A stretch of 49,184 bases of DNA, taken from JBCDGZ01 sp038750655 (GTDB lineage Bacteria > Bacteroidota > Bacteroidia > Chitinophagales > Saprospiraceae). Below, piece after piece: positions 10,101 through 20,000 of the stretch. The notes under the pieces were generated by a model. That model saw only the letters and a list, made by a program, of their open reading frames with translations. It was not told the DNA's origin and searched no databases. The stretch lies in contig JBCDGZ010000047.1 in NCBI GenBank assembly GCA_038750655.1, positions 1-49,184 of the forward strand, written 5' to 3'. The translations under genes were made by a program, and so were the position numbers. Numbering within the stretch: position 1 is the stretch's first letter; each line of letters begins with the position of its first letter.

Positions 10101-12501
10101 AAGCTATCCTGAAAAGCTATGGATCATCACCGAGAGCAATTTGCCTCGCAAAGCCTTTGGGGAATTCATGGGATCCGAAGAGGCCCAGCGCAATTATATT
10201 CTTAAGGCTTATGTCCAATGTGTACGCAATGAAGTTTTGCAATTACACGTCTATAAAATTGGAGAAGAAACCACCTTTGATGACGCCTTTATGGAGTTCA
10301 ACCTGATGGGCTTGTACGAAAAGTTGGACGGAACAGCACCCTACGCTCAAAAGGCCAATGAGGAAGGCATCGCTTACAAAACGGCTTCCGACTTGCTCTT
10401 CGGTAGTCAATACGATGCCGGTCGTACCAATGAGTTATCCTTACCAGACTTTATCGACGGCGCAGCTTTCATTGACAACAACGGTCAACGCACCTATGTC
10501 CTCTGGGCCAAGACAGCAACGGACCAGTCCGAGGAGGCTACAGCGACCTACAGCTTTCCGGCTGGCTTGAACATCGACCAGCTCCATCGCAAGGCCTGGG
10601 ACTACAGCGAAACGGTCGAGAACACCCTGATCAGCAGTCAGAATGTTCAGCTGAGCGGAACACCGATTTTCCTCTCCGAAGTAGAGCAACCCTTGCAGCC
10701 GCCTGTCGCGGCCTTCGACGCCGATCGAGTCTGGGGCTGCGCCCCCTTGCAGGTACAGTTCAATGATCGCTCGCTGCGGGCGGAAAACTGGCAGTGGAGC
10801 TTTCCCGGTGCGACGCCCAGCAGCTCGCAAGCCAAAAATCCGAGTGTACAATTCCCCGAGCCTGGGGTCTACAATATCAGTCTGGAAGTTTTCAATAACG
10901 GCGGCACCCACAAAGCGACCTACAATCAATACATCGTCATCGAAGGCCTGCCCTCCGCAGACTTTAGCGTAACGGTCAACGGCAACTGGGCCAATTTTGA
11001 AGTCGACGCAGGGTATAATGATTCCATTAGTTACTACTGGATATTTGATGATGGTTTTGAATTTCCGGCCTTCGATCCGAATCATTTCTATTTTTTCAAT
11101 GGCACCTATGAAGTACAAATGATCGCTACCAATTCCTGTGGATCGGATACCACTAGGCAGCAAGTGGTGATTGCTTCGCCGCCGCAGGCTTCTTTCACTT
11201 CTGGAGTCGGCAGCGGCTGTGCGCCCTTTGAGGTCCGCTTTTTCGATCTGAGTCCCGGTAGTCCAGCAACTTGGCAATGGAGTTTCCCCGGCGGCCAGCC
11301 CGCCAGCTCGACGGAGCGAAATCCGGAGATTGTTTATGATACGCCGGGCACCTACGATGTTCAGCTTGTTGTCATCAATGCCAATGGCCGGGATACGCTC
11401 ACGGAGACCATTACCTTGACCAGCCAGGCGGAATCGACGCTCAGCGAGACGCTCTGCCCGGGGGAAAGTATGGTCGTTAACGGAACGATCTACAACATGG
11501 CCAACCCTCGAGGAACGGAAATCCTGCCGGGGGGCAGCAGCCAGGGCTGTGACAGCGTCATTACTGTACAGCTCGACTTTCATCCTACCGCTACGGGGCA
11601 GCTTTCGCAAACGCTCTGCGAAGGGCAGACTTTATCTGTTCACGGCAGTAGCTTTGGTCCAAACAATCCGGAGGGAACGGTGCTCTTACCGGGCGCCAGC
11701 AGCCAGGGTTGCGATAGCATCATCGAGGTGAAGCTGATCTTTTTCCCCGACGCCGAAGGCTTTCTCGCCCCCAAGCTCTGTTTGGACGAAGCTGTTGAAA
11801 TCAACGGAACGACCTACGATGCCTCCAATCCTAGCGGGGTAGAGATCATCCCTGGTGTCAGTAGCTTGGGCTGTGATAGTCTTATCAATATTCAACTCGA
11901 TTTTTATCCCAACGATACGACTCGCTTATCCTCCTCCCTCTGCTTGGGTAGCCTATACAATAACCAATTGGTAACTGGCGATTTTACGGAGACTACAGTA
12001 TTGAGCAATGCTCAGGGCTGCGATAGCGTCGTCCTCTTGAATTACACCGCGCTGGATACTTCTTATACGGCATTAACAGATACCATCGAAATGGGGGAAA
12101 GCTATACCGTTGGCAATTCGACTTATACAGAGAGTGGGCTGTACACAGATACTTTGATCAATCAACAGGGCTGCGACAGCATTGTAGTGCTGGATTTGAC
12201 GGTGACGGGTACGGTGAGTGTTGCTGGGGTAGGGGGCTATAATCCCTTTGCGCTGCGTGCTGCACCGAATCCTTTTACGGAATACATCGATTTGCGCTAT
12301 ACGCTGCCGAAGGCCGGGGCGCTGCGACTGGAATTGCTCGACTTGCACGGCCGGAACATCGTAGTATTGATGGATGGAGTACGGAAAAATGCGGGGGCGC
12401 AGCAATATCGATTGGACGGGCGGGGGCTGCCGGCGGGCTTGTATTTTTGTCGTTTGAGTACGGCGGAAGAAGAGGTGGTGATTAAGGTGGTTAGGTTGTA
12501 A
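7108..12501 (+). CDS. Secreted tandem glycoside-hydrolase-like protein with PKD domains and T9SS sorting domain
   Basis: 1797 residues with a signal peptide at 1-20 (ending VGAQ). Two homologous TIM-barrel-like units lie at about 21-530 and 693-1205. Each has WEIWNEP with Glu178 or Glu844 (clan GH-A acid/base position) and LWI(M/I)TE with Glu343 or Glu1009 (nucleophile position); the two Glu are 165 residues apart in both units. PKD-type domains (WTFPGGQPA, FLWDFGDGQTS, WQWSFPGGQPA) occupy about 535-690 and 1210-1440. At about 1441-1700 come repeats with CxG, NPxG and GCDS motifs. A T9SS type A sorting domain (APNPFTEYIDLRYTLP, LPAGLYFCRL) ends the protein. Polysaccharide hydrolysis outside the cell is inferred; the GH family cannot be assigned by eye. 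It overlaps the convergent gene at 12491 by 11 bases. Confidence 0.85.
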   Translation: MMKAKFLLCLALLLSHAVGAQLNYTANDQIRPYEGHFRPGVNLGIYPPWTNEQLADLAAGNAAERVLGVGAKAARPALYGHFVEEFGYDFELDTYEHFEEVGLRENTLIVGFPSAEQRDPTRYCPGVQSELFANLYLDIWDGGANGTPVNDNNYYALYLYNLVTRYKEHIRFWEIWNEPGFDYTGALGWLPPGTPENWWDNNPNPCDYKLRAPIFHYVRLLRISFEVIKTFDPDAYIVVSGVGYPSFLDAILRNTDNPVDGSPTGAYPRKGGAYFDVMGFHSYPHFDGTLKEWDNSINAFRYSRHSDAAAQGLSGTQQTYRDVLENYGYDGQTYPQKLWIMTEGNIPRKTFGDFIGSEEAQRNYIVKAVVECMINDILQLHIYKIGEESTYDEAQGEFQLMGLYKKLTTALPYYAEPTQEGTAYKTASDLLFEKRYDAQRTSQMALPQGVRGGAFYDENNRYTYVLWAETTVDRSEAASATYSFPAGLNTTTLVARQWDYTTSRAEEVISTQDIELTGSPVFLSEALLTADLGNSCAPLDIDFKDNSGINAARRSWTFPGGQPATSTAANPTVSYSSGGNYTATLELFDNTGQLIARQALDLPLSEPPSPAFSSYTSGPLVVFTNESANYLGDFLWDFGDGQTSTEPNPTHVYFSSGTYTIELSATNTCGTRSTTQTYTIQVGTTTQLGYTANDTIIPYDGVFRPGVNMGVYDLWSDEQLADISAGSIKENVKGVGAKVVRPLLTEKFLEKWGYDIRLETFQHYINLDLEDNTVIIGFPTDEHRDPNYYCATDQSELFENMYLDIWDNGENGTPVNDDNYYALFLYKMVSRYKDYVKFWEIWNEPSFDYSGLYGWLPPGQPGNWWENNPNPCDYKLRAPIFHLVRMLRISYEVIKHLDEEAYVTLSGVAFPSFLDAVLRNTDNPRDGSVAPGYERKGGAYFDVMGFHNYPHFDGSTSYYDVDEARFVYTRHSDAAVQGITTLQDSFKTILSGYGYNNLSYPEKLWIITESNLPRKAFGEFMGSEEAQRNYILKAYVQCVRNEVLQLHVYKIGEETTFDDAFMEFNLMGLYEKLDGTAPYAQKANEEGIAYKTASDLLFGSQYDAGRTNELSLPDFIDGAAFIDNNGQRTYVLWAKTATDQSEEATATYSFPAGLNIDQLHRKAWDYSETVENTLISSQNVQLSGTPIFLSEVEQPLQPPVAAFDADRVWGCAPLQVQFNDRSLRAENWQWSFPGATPSSSQAKNPSVQFPEPGVYNISLEVFNNGGTHKATYNQYIVIEGLPSADFSVTVNGNWANFEVDAGYNDSISYYWIFDDGFEFPAFDPNHFYFFNGTYEVQMIATNSCGSDTTRQQVVIASPPQASFTSGVGSGCAPFEVRFFDLSPGSPATWQWSFPGGQPASSTERNPEIVYDTPGTYDVQLVVINANGRDTLTETITLTSQAESTLSETLCPGESMVVNGTIYNMANPRGTEILPGGSSQGCDSVITVQLDFHPTATGQLSQTLCEGQTLSVHGSSFGPNNPEGTVLLPGASSQGCDSIIEVKLIFFPDAEGFLAPKLCLDEAVEINGTTYDASNPSGVEIIPGVSSLGCDSLINIQLDFYPNDTTRLSSSLCLGSLYNNQLVTGDFTETTVLSNAQGCDSVVLLNYTALDTSYTALTDTIEMGESYTVGNSTYTESGLYTDTLINQQGCDSIVVLDLTVTGTVSVAGVGGYNPFALRAAPNPFTEYIDLRYTLPKAGALRLELLDLHGRNIVVLMDGVRKNAGAQQYRLDGRGLPAGLYFCRLSTAEEEVVIKVVRL

Positions 12502-12997
12502 ATGCTTTAAGTTGAAACCACATGTTTTCGTCATCAAAATCAGCTACTTCACACTTGAAATGATGGCCGGGATACATTTGATGCTTTCCGACTACTTCCA
12601 AACAACGCTCGTAATCAATAATGCCAAAATATTTAAATCCAATATTGACAATGACTCCCTGAGGATAGAAACAGACAATGTAACCTTTGAATATTTGATT
12701 CTTCTTAGCAATCTCCTTCTTATGTTTGCTCCAATCCTCTGAACATAATTTCAGTGCATTGCTCCATGTCATATCAAATACTGATTTTGGGATAACTTGA
12801 AATGAGCTGATAGCCTCTTCAAGATTACCTTCTGGTAAATAATATCGGTCATCATCATTTTTTATAAAATTAGTAGTGTAACTTCCATGCTCATCAATGA
12901 AGATTGCTCTACAGCAATAGAATTCCTCATCCAGTTCAAGTAGGTGAAGACCATCTACTTTATCAATTTTTACCTTGTATTTGTAATACTTTTTCAC
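12491..12997 (-). CDS. Small protein with S1-like OB-fold C-terminus
   Basis: 168 residues, starting at GTG (12997-12995); no upstream in-frame ATG is seen. Residues about 103-165 (FKGYIVCFYPQGVIVNIG, FGIIDYERC, PGHHFKCEVADFDDENMWF) have the pattern of an S1/OB-fold RNA-binding domain, with the Gly-x-Ile-x-x-Phe-x-Pro-x-Gly-Val start typical of S1 repeats. The N-terminal half is Asp/Glu/Tyr-rich and unrecognised. The fold assignment is by resemblance only. Its last 11 bases overlap the end of the plus-strand glycoside-hydrolase gene. It may be read together with the pyrophosphohydrolase gene upstream on the same strand (57-base gap). Confidence 0.6.
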   Translation of the reverse strand: MKKYYKYKVKIDKVDGLHLLELDEEFYCCRAIFIDEHGSYTTNFIKNDDDRYYLPEGNLEEAISSFQVIPKSVFDMTWSNALKLCSEDWSKHKKEIAKKNQIFKGYIVCFYPQGVIVNIGFKYFGIIDYERCLEVVGKHQMYPGHHFKCEVADFDDENMWFQLKAFTT

Positions 12998-13054
12998 GGT
13001 AGCTTAAGTCCAAATAGGGTTAGTCTCCTGCCAAGGGACACGGCGACCCCCCAA

Positions 13055-13549
13055 TCACTCTTCCAAAATAGACTTCAAATCCGCAGGCGAATAATTAATC
13101 GACTTCAAGGTCTTATCGTCCGAACTGCGGTAGACCAAAAAGACATCGCCGACTTGCTTGACATAGCTATCTACGCCTTTGTGTTCCTTGTAATGCTTCA
13201 TAGTCGCTTCTGCCTCTTCCATTGAGCGGCAGCTCTTACTCATGTTAGAGCGTTGTACCTCGTCAAAGAGCGTCCGAAATTTTTCGCCCAACCCGAATTC
13301 CAGCACGGCTCCCGAAAGGACGTATTGAATATCGCAAAGGGCATCGGCTACTTCTACCAAGTCTTTATTTTGAATCGCCTCTTCCAATTCCTTCAATTCC
13401 TCCGCAATCAAGGAGACCCGAAGTTGACAGCGTTGAGGGGAGGGGATGATGGGCTCCGGTTGGATGGGATGCTGAAAGGTCTGGTGAAATTCGGCGACTT
13501 GATTGAGGCTATCGAGTTGATCCATTTGACGAGTCATTTGCTTTTCCAT
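13055..13549 (-). CDS. MazG/PRA-PH-like all-alpha nucleotide pyrophosphohydrolase
   Basis: 164 residues. The segment LIAEELKELEEAIQNKD followed by EVADALCDIQYVLSG (residues about 48-82) carries the EExxE...ExxD metal-binding pattern of the all-alpha NTP pyrophosphatase superfamily (MazG, phosphoribosyl-ATP pyrophosphohydrolase, dUTPase-2). Members hydrolyse nucleoside triphosphates or related compounds to monophosphate and pyrophosphate, usually as house-cleaning enzymes. The C-terminal 60 residues (YVKQVGDVFLVYRSSDDKT) form a short extension ending in a phosphate-acceptable beta segment. The His genes are absent nearby, so a role in histidine synthesis is unlikely. The protein is cytoplasmic; ATG start at 13549. 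Confidence 0.75.
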   Translation of the reverse strand: MEKQMTRQMDQLDSLNQVAEFHQTFQHPIQPEPIIPSPQRCQLRVSLIAEELKELEEAIQNKDLVEVADALCDIQYVLSGAVLEFGLGEKFRTLFDEVQRSNMSKSCRSMEEAEATMKHYKEHKGVDSYVKQVGDVFLVYRSSDDKTLKSINYSPADLKSILEE

Positions 13550-14063
13550 TGAAGAGGTGAGTTAGGAGAATTTAAAGAAAAAAACAGCACTTTACGCTGG
13601 GCGCAAAGTTAGAAAAAGCATTTGGGATGGGCGAATAAAAACACAGCAGCTTTATGTGCCAGATGTAAGCAGTTGATCCAGAAAGAGATATGTGATAAAC
13701 TTATTGAGTGTATCAGTCTGATTGTATTAGGATTAATGCTTTTATACAGAACATTTATAACGAAATTTACCCATGAGTTTAAATATGCCGTTTGCAGGAA
13801 ATATATTAATTACCCCCTTTGGGGTATAAAGAAATCCAATCTTGTGTCGTATTTTCACTTTTACCCCCCCGTTTAGAATATGTTTGAAGATAGTCCATCT
13901 GGCTATACGCATGTTCTCAGGCATTTTAATGAAACAAGATTAAGTGATCAGGATACTGTCATTGCTACACGCTAGGGTGTAGAATGCTGGTGTTTTTTGT
14001 TCCTATTCCCCCTTCTGAAAGAGGCATTGAAATTACGTTCAATACGCTACAGAATTTTAAGGA
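13550..14063. other. Upstream region of the NRPS/PKS gene
   Basis: 514 bases without a convincing gene; the frame at 13622-13876 lacks family-like sequence and runs through the operator-like site. The stretch is AT-rich and holds the TACCCCC/TGGGGTA palindrome (13811-13826) and a TTTTACCCCCCCGTT run (13859-13873). A similar TTTTACCCCCGTT occurs at about 6938-6950, upstream of the glycoside-hydrolase gene. No ribosome-binding site of the GGAGG type precedes the ATG at 14064, as is usual in Bacteroidota. Confidence 0.5.
13811..13826. promoter_or_regulatory. NarL-type palindrome upstream of the NRPS/PKS gene
   Basis: TACCCCCTTTGGGGTA: two heptamers in inverted order separated by two bases (7-2-7), TACCCCC and the complement of TACCCCA. 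The layout is that of sites bound by NarL/LuxR-type response regulators (heptamer TACYYMT). It lies about 240 bases before the ATG. Binding is inference. Confidence 0.4.
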
Positions 14064-17000
14064 ATGAAAGCAACCGGAAATACTCAATTTCCTGAGTTCG
14101 AATGTATACACCATCTATTTGAACAGCAGGCTGCGCGAACCCCTCACGCTACGGCCCTGGAGTTTGCTGGCCAGCAGTACAGCTACGAACAACTCGATCA
14201 ACGATCCAATCAACTTGCTCATCAACTCCTTCAACTTGGCCTGCGGCCGCAAAGTCTCGTTGCCATCTGCCTGGAGCGTTCCACCGAAATGATCATCGGC
14301 CTGCTCGGCATCCTCAAAGCCGGCGCCGCCTACGTCCCCATCGATCCCCATTATCCTCAGGAACGCATCGCCTTTATGCTCGAAGACAGCGCCGCCGAAA
14401 TCCTGCTGACCCAGCAACACCTAAACGAAAAATTTCCCGAAAAAGACCAACTACAACGGCTTAATCTAGATACCGACTGGACCCAAATCGCCAGCCAACC
14501 CACTGCCCCTCCAACGCAAGAAACAACTGCCGACCAACTGATCTACACCATCTACACCTCCGGCTCCACCGGCAAACCTAAAGGCGTTCAAGTTGAACAC
14601 CACTCGGTAGCCAATCTCGTGGCCGGACAAATTCAGCTCCTACAGCAGCCCGTCGGCCGCTTCCTCTACGCCTACTCCTTCGCCTTCGATGGCGCAGTCC
14701 TGTTGATTTGGTGGACCCTGCTGGATGGCGGTACACTGGTCATTGCACCGGAGGAGTTGGAGAAAGATGTGAAGAAAATGACGACCTTCCTTGCAGCGCA
14801 GAAGATTACCCACTTGCTGACGTTCCCCTCGGTTTACAGCATCCTCTTGCAGGAGGCGGAGGCTGGGCAATTAGCGACGCTGCAATCCGTCAGCGTAGCG
14901 GGGGAGGCCTGCCCCGCAGCGATGGTCAAGCGGCACCATCAGCTGCTACCAGGGGTACGTCTACTTAATCAGTATGGCCCAACAGAAGCTACAGTCGGCG
15001 CGACCATCTACATCACACCCTCCGATTTCGACGCTTCCAAAGTTCCCATCGGCAAGGCCATCGACAATGTTCAAGTCTACGTACTCGACGAGCAAGGCCA
15101 GCCCGTCGCCCCCGGCCAAAGCGGCGAAATCTACATCGGCGGCCGTGGCGTCGCCCGAGGCTACCTCAACCGCCCCGAGCTGACCCAACAGCGCTTCTTC
15201 CCCAACCCCTTCTCCGACGATCCTACGGACCGCCTCTACCGCACCGGCGACCTAGCCCGCCTACTCGACAACGGCCTTTTGGACTTCATCGGCCGCGTCG
15301 ATCACCAGGTCAAGCTGCGCGGCTATCGCATTGAGTTGGGCGAAGTCGAAGCAGCCTTGGGCCTACACCCCAGCTTACGCGAAGTCTGTGTCCTTCTTCG
15401 AGGCGAAAGCGCCGCCGATAAGAAGCTAGTGGCCTATCTGATCGATAGCGGAGGGCGGCAGCCCGACATCTCTGAGTTGCGTAGTTTCCTCGGCCAAAGC
15501 CTACCGGAGTACATGATCCCGGCAGCCTACGTTTTCTTGCGCCAAATGCCGCTCACCCCCGCTGGGAAAATCGACCGTAAGGCGCTGCCCGAGCCCGATG
15601 ATCAGCGCCCCGAACTGGCACAAAGCTATGCTGTTCCGACGACTACCTTGCAAACCTATTTGGCCCAACTGTGGAGCGAAATACTGCACATCAGCCCCAT
15701 CGGCATCCACGATAAATTTTTCGAATTAGGCGGTAATTCCCTCCAAGCGGGAAAACTGATCAATCGACTACAAAAAGAATTAGGCGAAAATATTTTTATC
15801 GTCAGCATCTTCGAAACGCCCACTATTGCGGGCTACGCTGCTATGCTAGAGCGCGATTATGCTGCGGCAATCAACCGTAAGTTTGGAATGGCCTCGACAG
15901 CCGATAATTCCAACATACCCCAACGATTAACCAAGGAGGCTTTCGATCAATTCGAAGCCTACGTCCCCGCCTCTGATCTTAAGAACGAAACCAAGACCAA
16001 GAACCCACCAGCTATTTTCCTACTGGCTCCTCCACGTTCCGGCACCACGCTGCTACGCGTCATGCTGGCTGGCCACCCCGACATCTTTGCCGCCAACGAA
16101 TTGCAACTACTGGGTTTTGAAACCCTTACTCAACGCAAAGAAGCCTACAGCGGTAAATTCAGCCTCTGGCTAGAAGGCGCGGTCCGTACCGTAATGGAGC
16201 TGCAAAATTGTGATGCTGATCAGGCTAAAGCCCTCATCGAAGACTATGAGCAAAAGGGCTACAGTACCCAGCAATTCTACCAACTTTTACAAAATTGGGT
16301 GAGTCCGGGCCTACTATTAGACAAATCGCCCTCTTACGTACTCGACCCTCTGCTGCTGCAAAAAGCGGAACAAGATTTTGAGGGGGCGCTCTACATCCAC
16401 CTCCAACGTCATCCCTACGCCATGATCCGGTCGTTCGAGCGCATGCATATGGACCAGGCGATGTACCTGCATGCTCATCCCTATAATGCTCGACAGCTAG
16501 GGGAGTTGATCTGGACCTGCTCGCACCGTAATGCCCTGGATTTTTTGAAAACCATCCCTCAACATCGCCAGTTCAGCTTGCAATACGAAGAACTGGTACG
16601 CCAGCCGAAGGCGACGATGGAGCGACTTTGCACGACCCTAGGCTTGGCTTACCATCCGGCCTTGATCAACCCCTACGAGAATATTGATCAGAAGATGACG
16701 GACGGCCTCTACGCAGATTCTAAGCCGATGGGCGATGTGCGATTGCTAGCGCACAAAAAGATTGATCCCAGCTTGGCTGACGCTTGGAAAGGGGTACAGA
16801 AAGATAATTTTCTCAGTACGCCCACCTGGCAGCTGGCCGAAGCACTGGGTTACGAAAACCTGGATACGGCGCAGACAAAACAGCAAAAGACAGCAGGGGA
16901 AATTAAGGATACTGACATTGCCATCATTGGTATGAGCGGCCGCTTCCCCGGTGCTGAGAATGTACAGGTGTTTTGGCAAAATCTTATCGAGGGCCGCGAT

Positions 17001-20000
17001 GTGAGCCGCGAGTTTAGCGAGGAGGAGCTATTGGCGGCGGGCCTTGACCCGGAGACCATCAATGACCCCGATTATGTCAGGCGCGGTATGCCGCTCAAAG
17101 ACCACGATTGTTTCGATGCCAGCTTCTTTGGCTACAACCCCAGAGAGGCGGCTTTAATGGATCCGCAGCATCGCATTTTTTTGGAGTGCGCCTATGCGGC
17201 CTTAGAAGATGCTAATTATAATCCCGAACACTATAGCGGCCGGATTGGTGTTTTTGGCGGTGTCGCCCGAAACACTTATCTGGTCAACAATGTCATCACT
17301 CATCCCAACTATTTTAAATCACTTGAAGACTTTACCAGGGGGATCACTCAGGAGAAGGACTTTCCGGCTACCCGCGTAGCGTACAAGCTCAACCTGAGTG
17401 GTCCCGCTGTAAATGTGCAAACGGCCTGCTCCTCCTCCGGCGTTGCAGTGCATTTGGCCTGTCAGAGTCTGTTAATGGGCGACAGTGATATGGTGCTGGT
17501 CGGTGGAGGGCGGATACAGCCTCCTTTGACAGCGGGACATTTGCATACGGAAGGGCATGCCCTCTCGCCCGATGGCTATTGCCGCGCCTTTGATGCGGAT
17601 GCGGATGGGATGGTGCGGGGCAATGGCATGGCCTTTATTGTATTGAAAAAACAGGCGGCAGCCGAGCGGGATGGAGACCACATCTACGCGCTGATCAAAG
17701 GCACCGCTATTAATAATGATGGATCAAATAAAATTGGCTATACCGCTCCGAGCGTAACCGGACAGGCGGAAGCCATTCGTCTGGCTTACGAACGAGCAGG
17801 CATCAACCCTGCGACGGTTGGTTACATCGAAGCGCACGGCACCGGAACGCGCATCGGCGACCCGATCGAGATTGCCGGGCTGAGCAAAGCCTTTGCTGCT
17901 TTTACGGACCAAAAGCAATTTTGCGCCATCGGATCGGTGAAGACCAATATTGGTCATTTAGATGCTGGGGCCTGTGTAGCGGGAATCATTAAGACGGCTT
18001 TGGCTTTGCAAAATGAGCAGCTGCCGCAGAGCTTGCATTTTAAAGCCCCTAATCCTCAAATTCAGTTGCCGCAGACCCCTTTTTATGTCAATGATCAGCT
18101 GCGGCCCTGGCCTCGGGGAGCGCAGGCGCGTCGGGCGGGAGTGAGCTCTTTTGGATTGGGAGGAACCAATGCCCATATCGTTTTGGAGGAGGCACCGCGC
18201 GTAGAGAAGAGCACAGCAGCTCCGCAATCTGAACAGTTGGTTGTCCTGTCGGCGAAGACAGCGGAAGTGCTGGAAGCTATGAGTCTTAACTTAGGACATT
18301 TTTTAGAAAATAATAAAGCTGCCGATCTGGCCGAAGTCGCTTGGAGTCTACAGCTGGGGCGGCAGCCCTATGTCCATCGGCAATTTATGGTAGCCAAGGA
18401 TCAAGCGGCGGCCGTTGAGGCTTTACAGAAAGGTGATCGTAGGCGGTTGGTGAGGGGAGAAAGTAAGACTTCGCCAGAAGGCATCGTATTTATGTTTCCG
18501 GGAGGGGGCGCTCAGCATGCCAACATGGGCTTGGGACTCTATCAGCAAGAAGCGGTCTTCCGCGAAGCTGTTGATCAGTGCCTCAAAATTCTTCGTACCC
18601 AACACGATCTCGAACTATACGACATTTTATATCCTAAACAGGAGGAACCCCAAAGTACCCCCATTCAACATCCGCTGCATGCCATTTGTCTGCTCTTCAC
18701 CATTGAGTATGCAAGTGCGCAGCTTTGGATGTCTTGGGGCCTTCGGCCGACCGAGTTGATTGGCCACAGCCTGGGCGAATACACCGCTGCCTGTATCGCT
18801 GGGGTCTTCTCGCTGGAAGATGCGCTGGCGATGGTCTGCAAGCGTGGCGAGCTTTTTCAGACCCTGCCCGAAGGGGCCATGCTCAGCATTCCCTTACCCG
18901 AGTCGGAGGTGCAGCCGTTTATGGACGACCAACTCAGCTTTGCGGCCATCAACAAGCCCGACCATTCGGTGGTCTCTGGTGCTATTACTGCAATTGACCG
19001 CATCAAAAAGAAACTGACGGAGGCGGAAATTCACGCTACCCGTTTGCACATTTCGGTGGCGGCACATTCTTTAATGGTGGAGCCTATTTTAGCAGAATTT
19101 GGACAATTCCTTCAAGGTATTAGTTTTCAAAAACCCACCCTTCCAATCGTCTCCAATTTGTCGGGCGATTGGGTAGAGGAGGACACCATCCAACGTCCAG
19201 ACTATTGGCTGCGCCATCTGCGTCATACGGTCCGCTTCTCGGACGGCATTGCCCAGATTTTACAACTCGACAATCGCCTCTTACTGGAAGTTGGTCCGGG
19301 GCAAACCCTGAGCACCTTTGCTCGCCAGCATCCTGCGCGTCGCAGTGGGCAGCCCATCGTAGCTTCTCTCCGTCATCCCAAAGAGCAGATCCCCGACCGG
19401 GCCTTCCTGCTCAAAAGCCTGGGGCAGCTTTGGCTCGCCGGACTCCCCATCGACTGGAAAGCCGTAAATGCCGCTGCCCCACAACGCCGCACCCCACTAC
19501 CGACCTATCCCTTCGCCCGAGAACGGCACTGGATAGGCGCCAAAGCAATTCCCTTAAATGGGACAGATCATTCAAAAAAATCTATTGTGACGATGAGCAG
19601 AAAAACGTATTTGATCGGTGAGATCAAAGAAGTCTTTCACCAACTGAGTGGTATTCCTCAGTCAGAAATGGACGATCACGCGACCTTCCTAGAGCTAGGT
19701 TTCGACTCCCTCTTTCTGACCCAGGTGACCGCCAAGATCAAGAAGAAACTGAATATTAAATTGAGCTTCCGCCAACTCTTTGAGGAGGCTCCAACGCTGG
19801 CTGCCCTGGCCGACTACGCCGATCAGCAACTGCCGGAGGAAGCCTTCCAAGCAGAGCTGGCCCAGGCCAATCCGACTGCCAATGGGCAGGCTTCCAACGG
19901 GCAGACGACTACTGCACCGCAGGCCCTGCCCGCGCCTCCACAGCCCGTCTCCACACCGCCTCCGGCACCGCTGAATTCCAATCCATTGAATCCAGCGCAG

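Noticed and set aside
10441..11610. 389-residue minus-strand open frame
   Set aside because: Antisense shadow of the PKD/GCDS part of the glycoside-hydrolase-like gene, with Arg-rich low-complexity translation.
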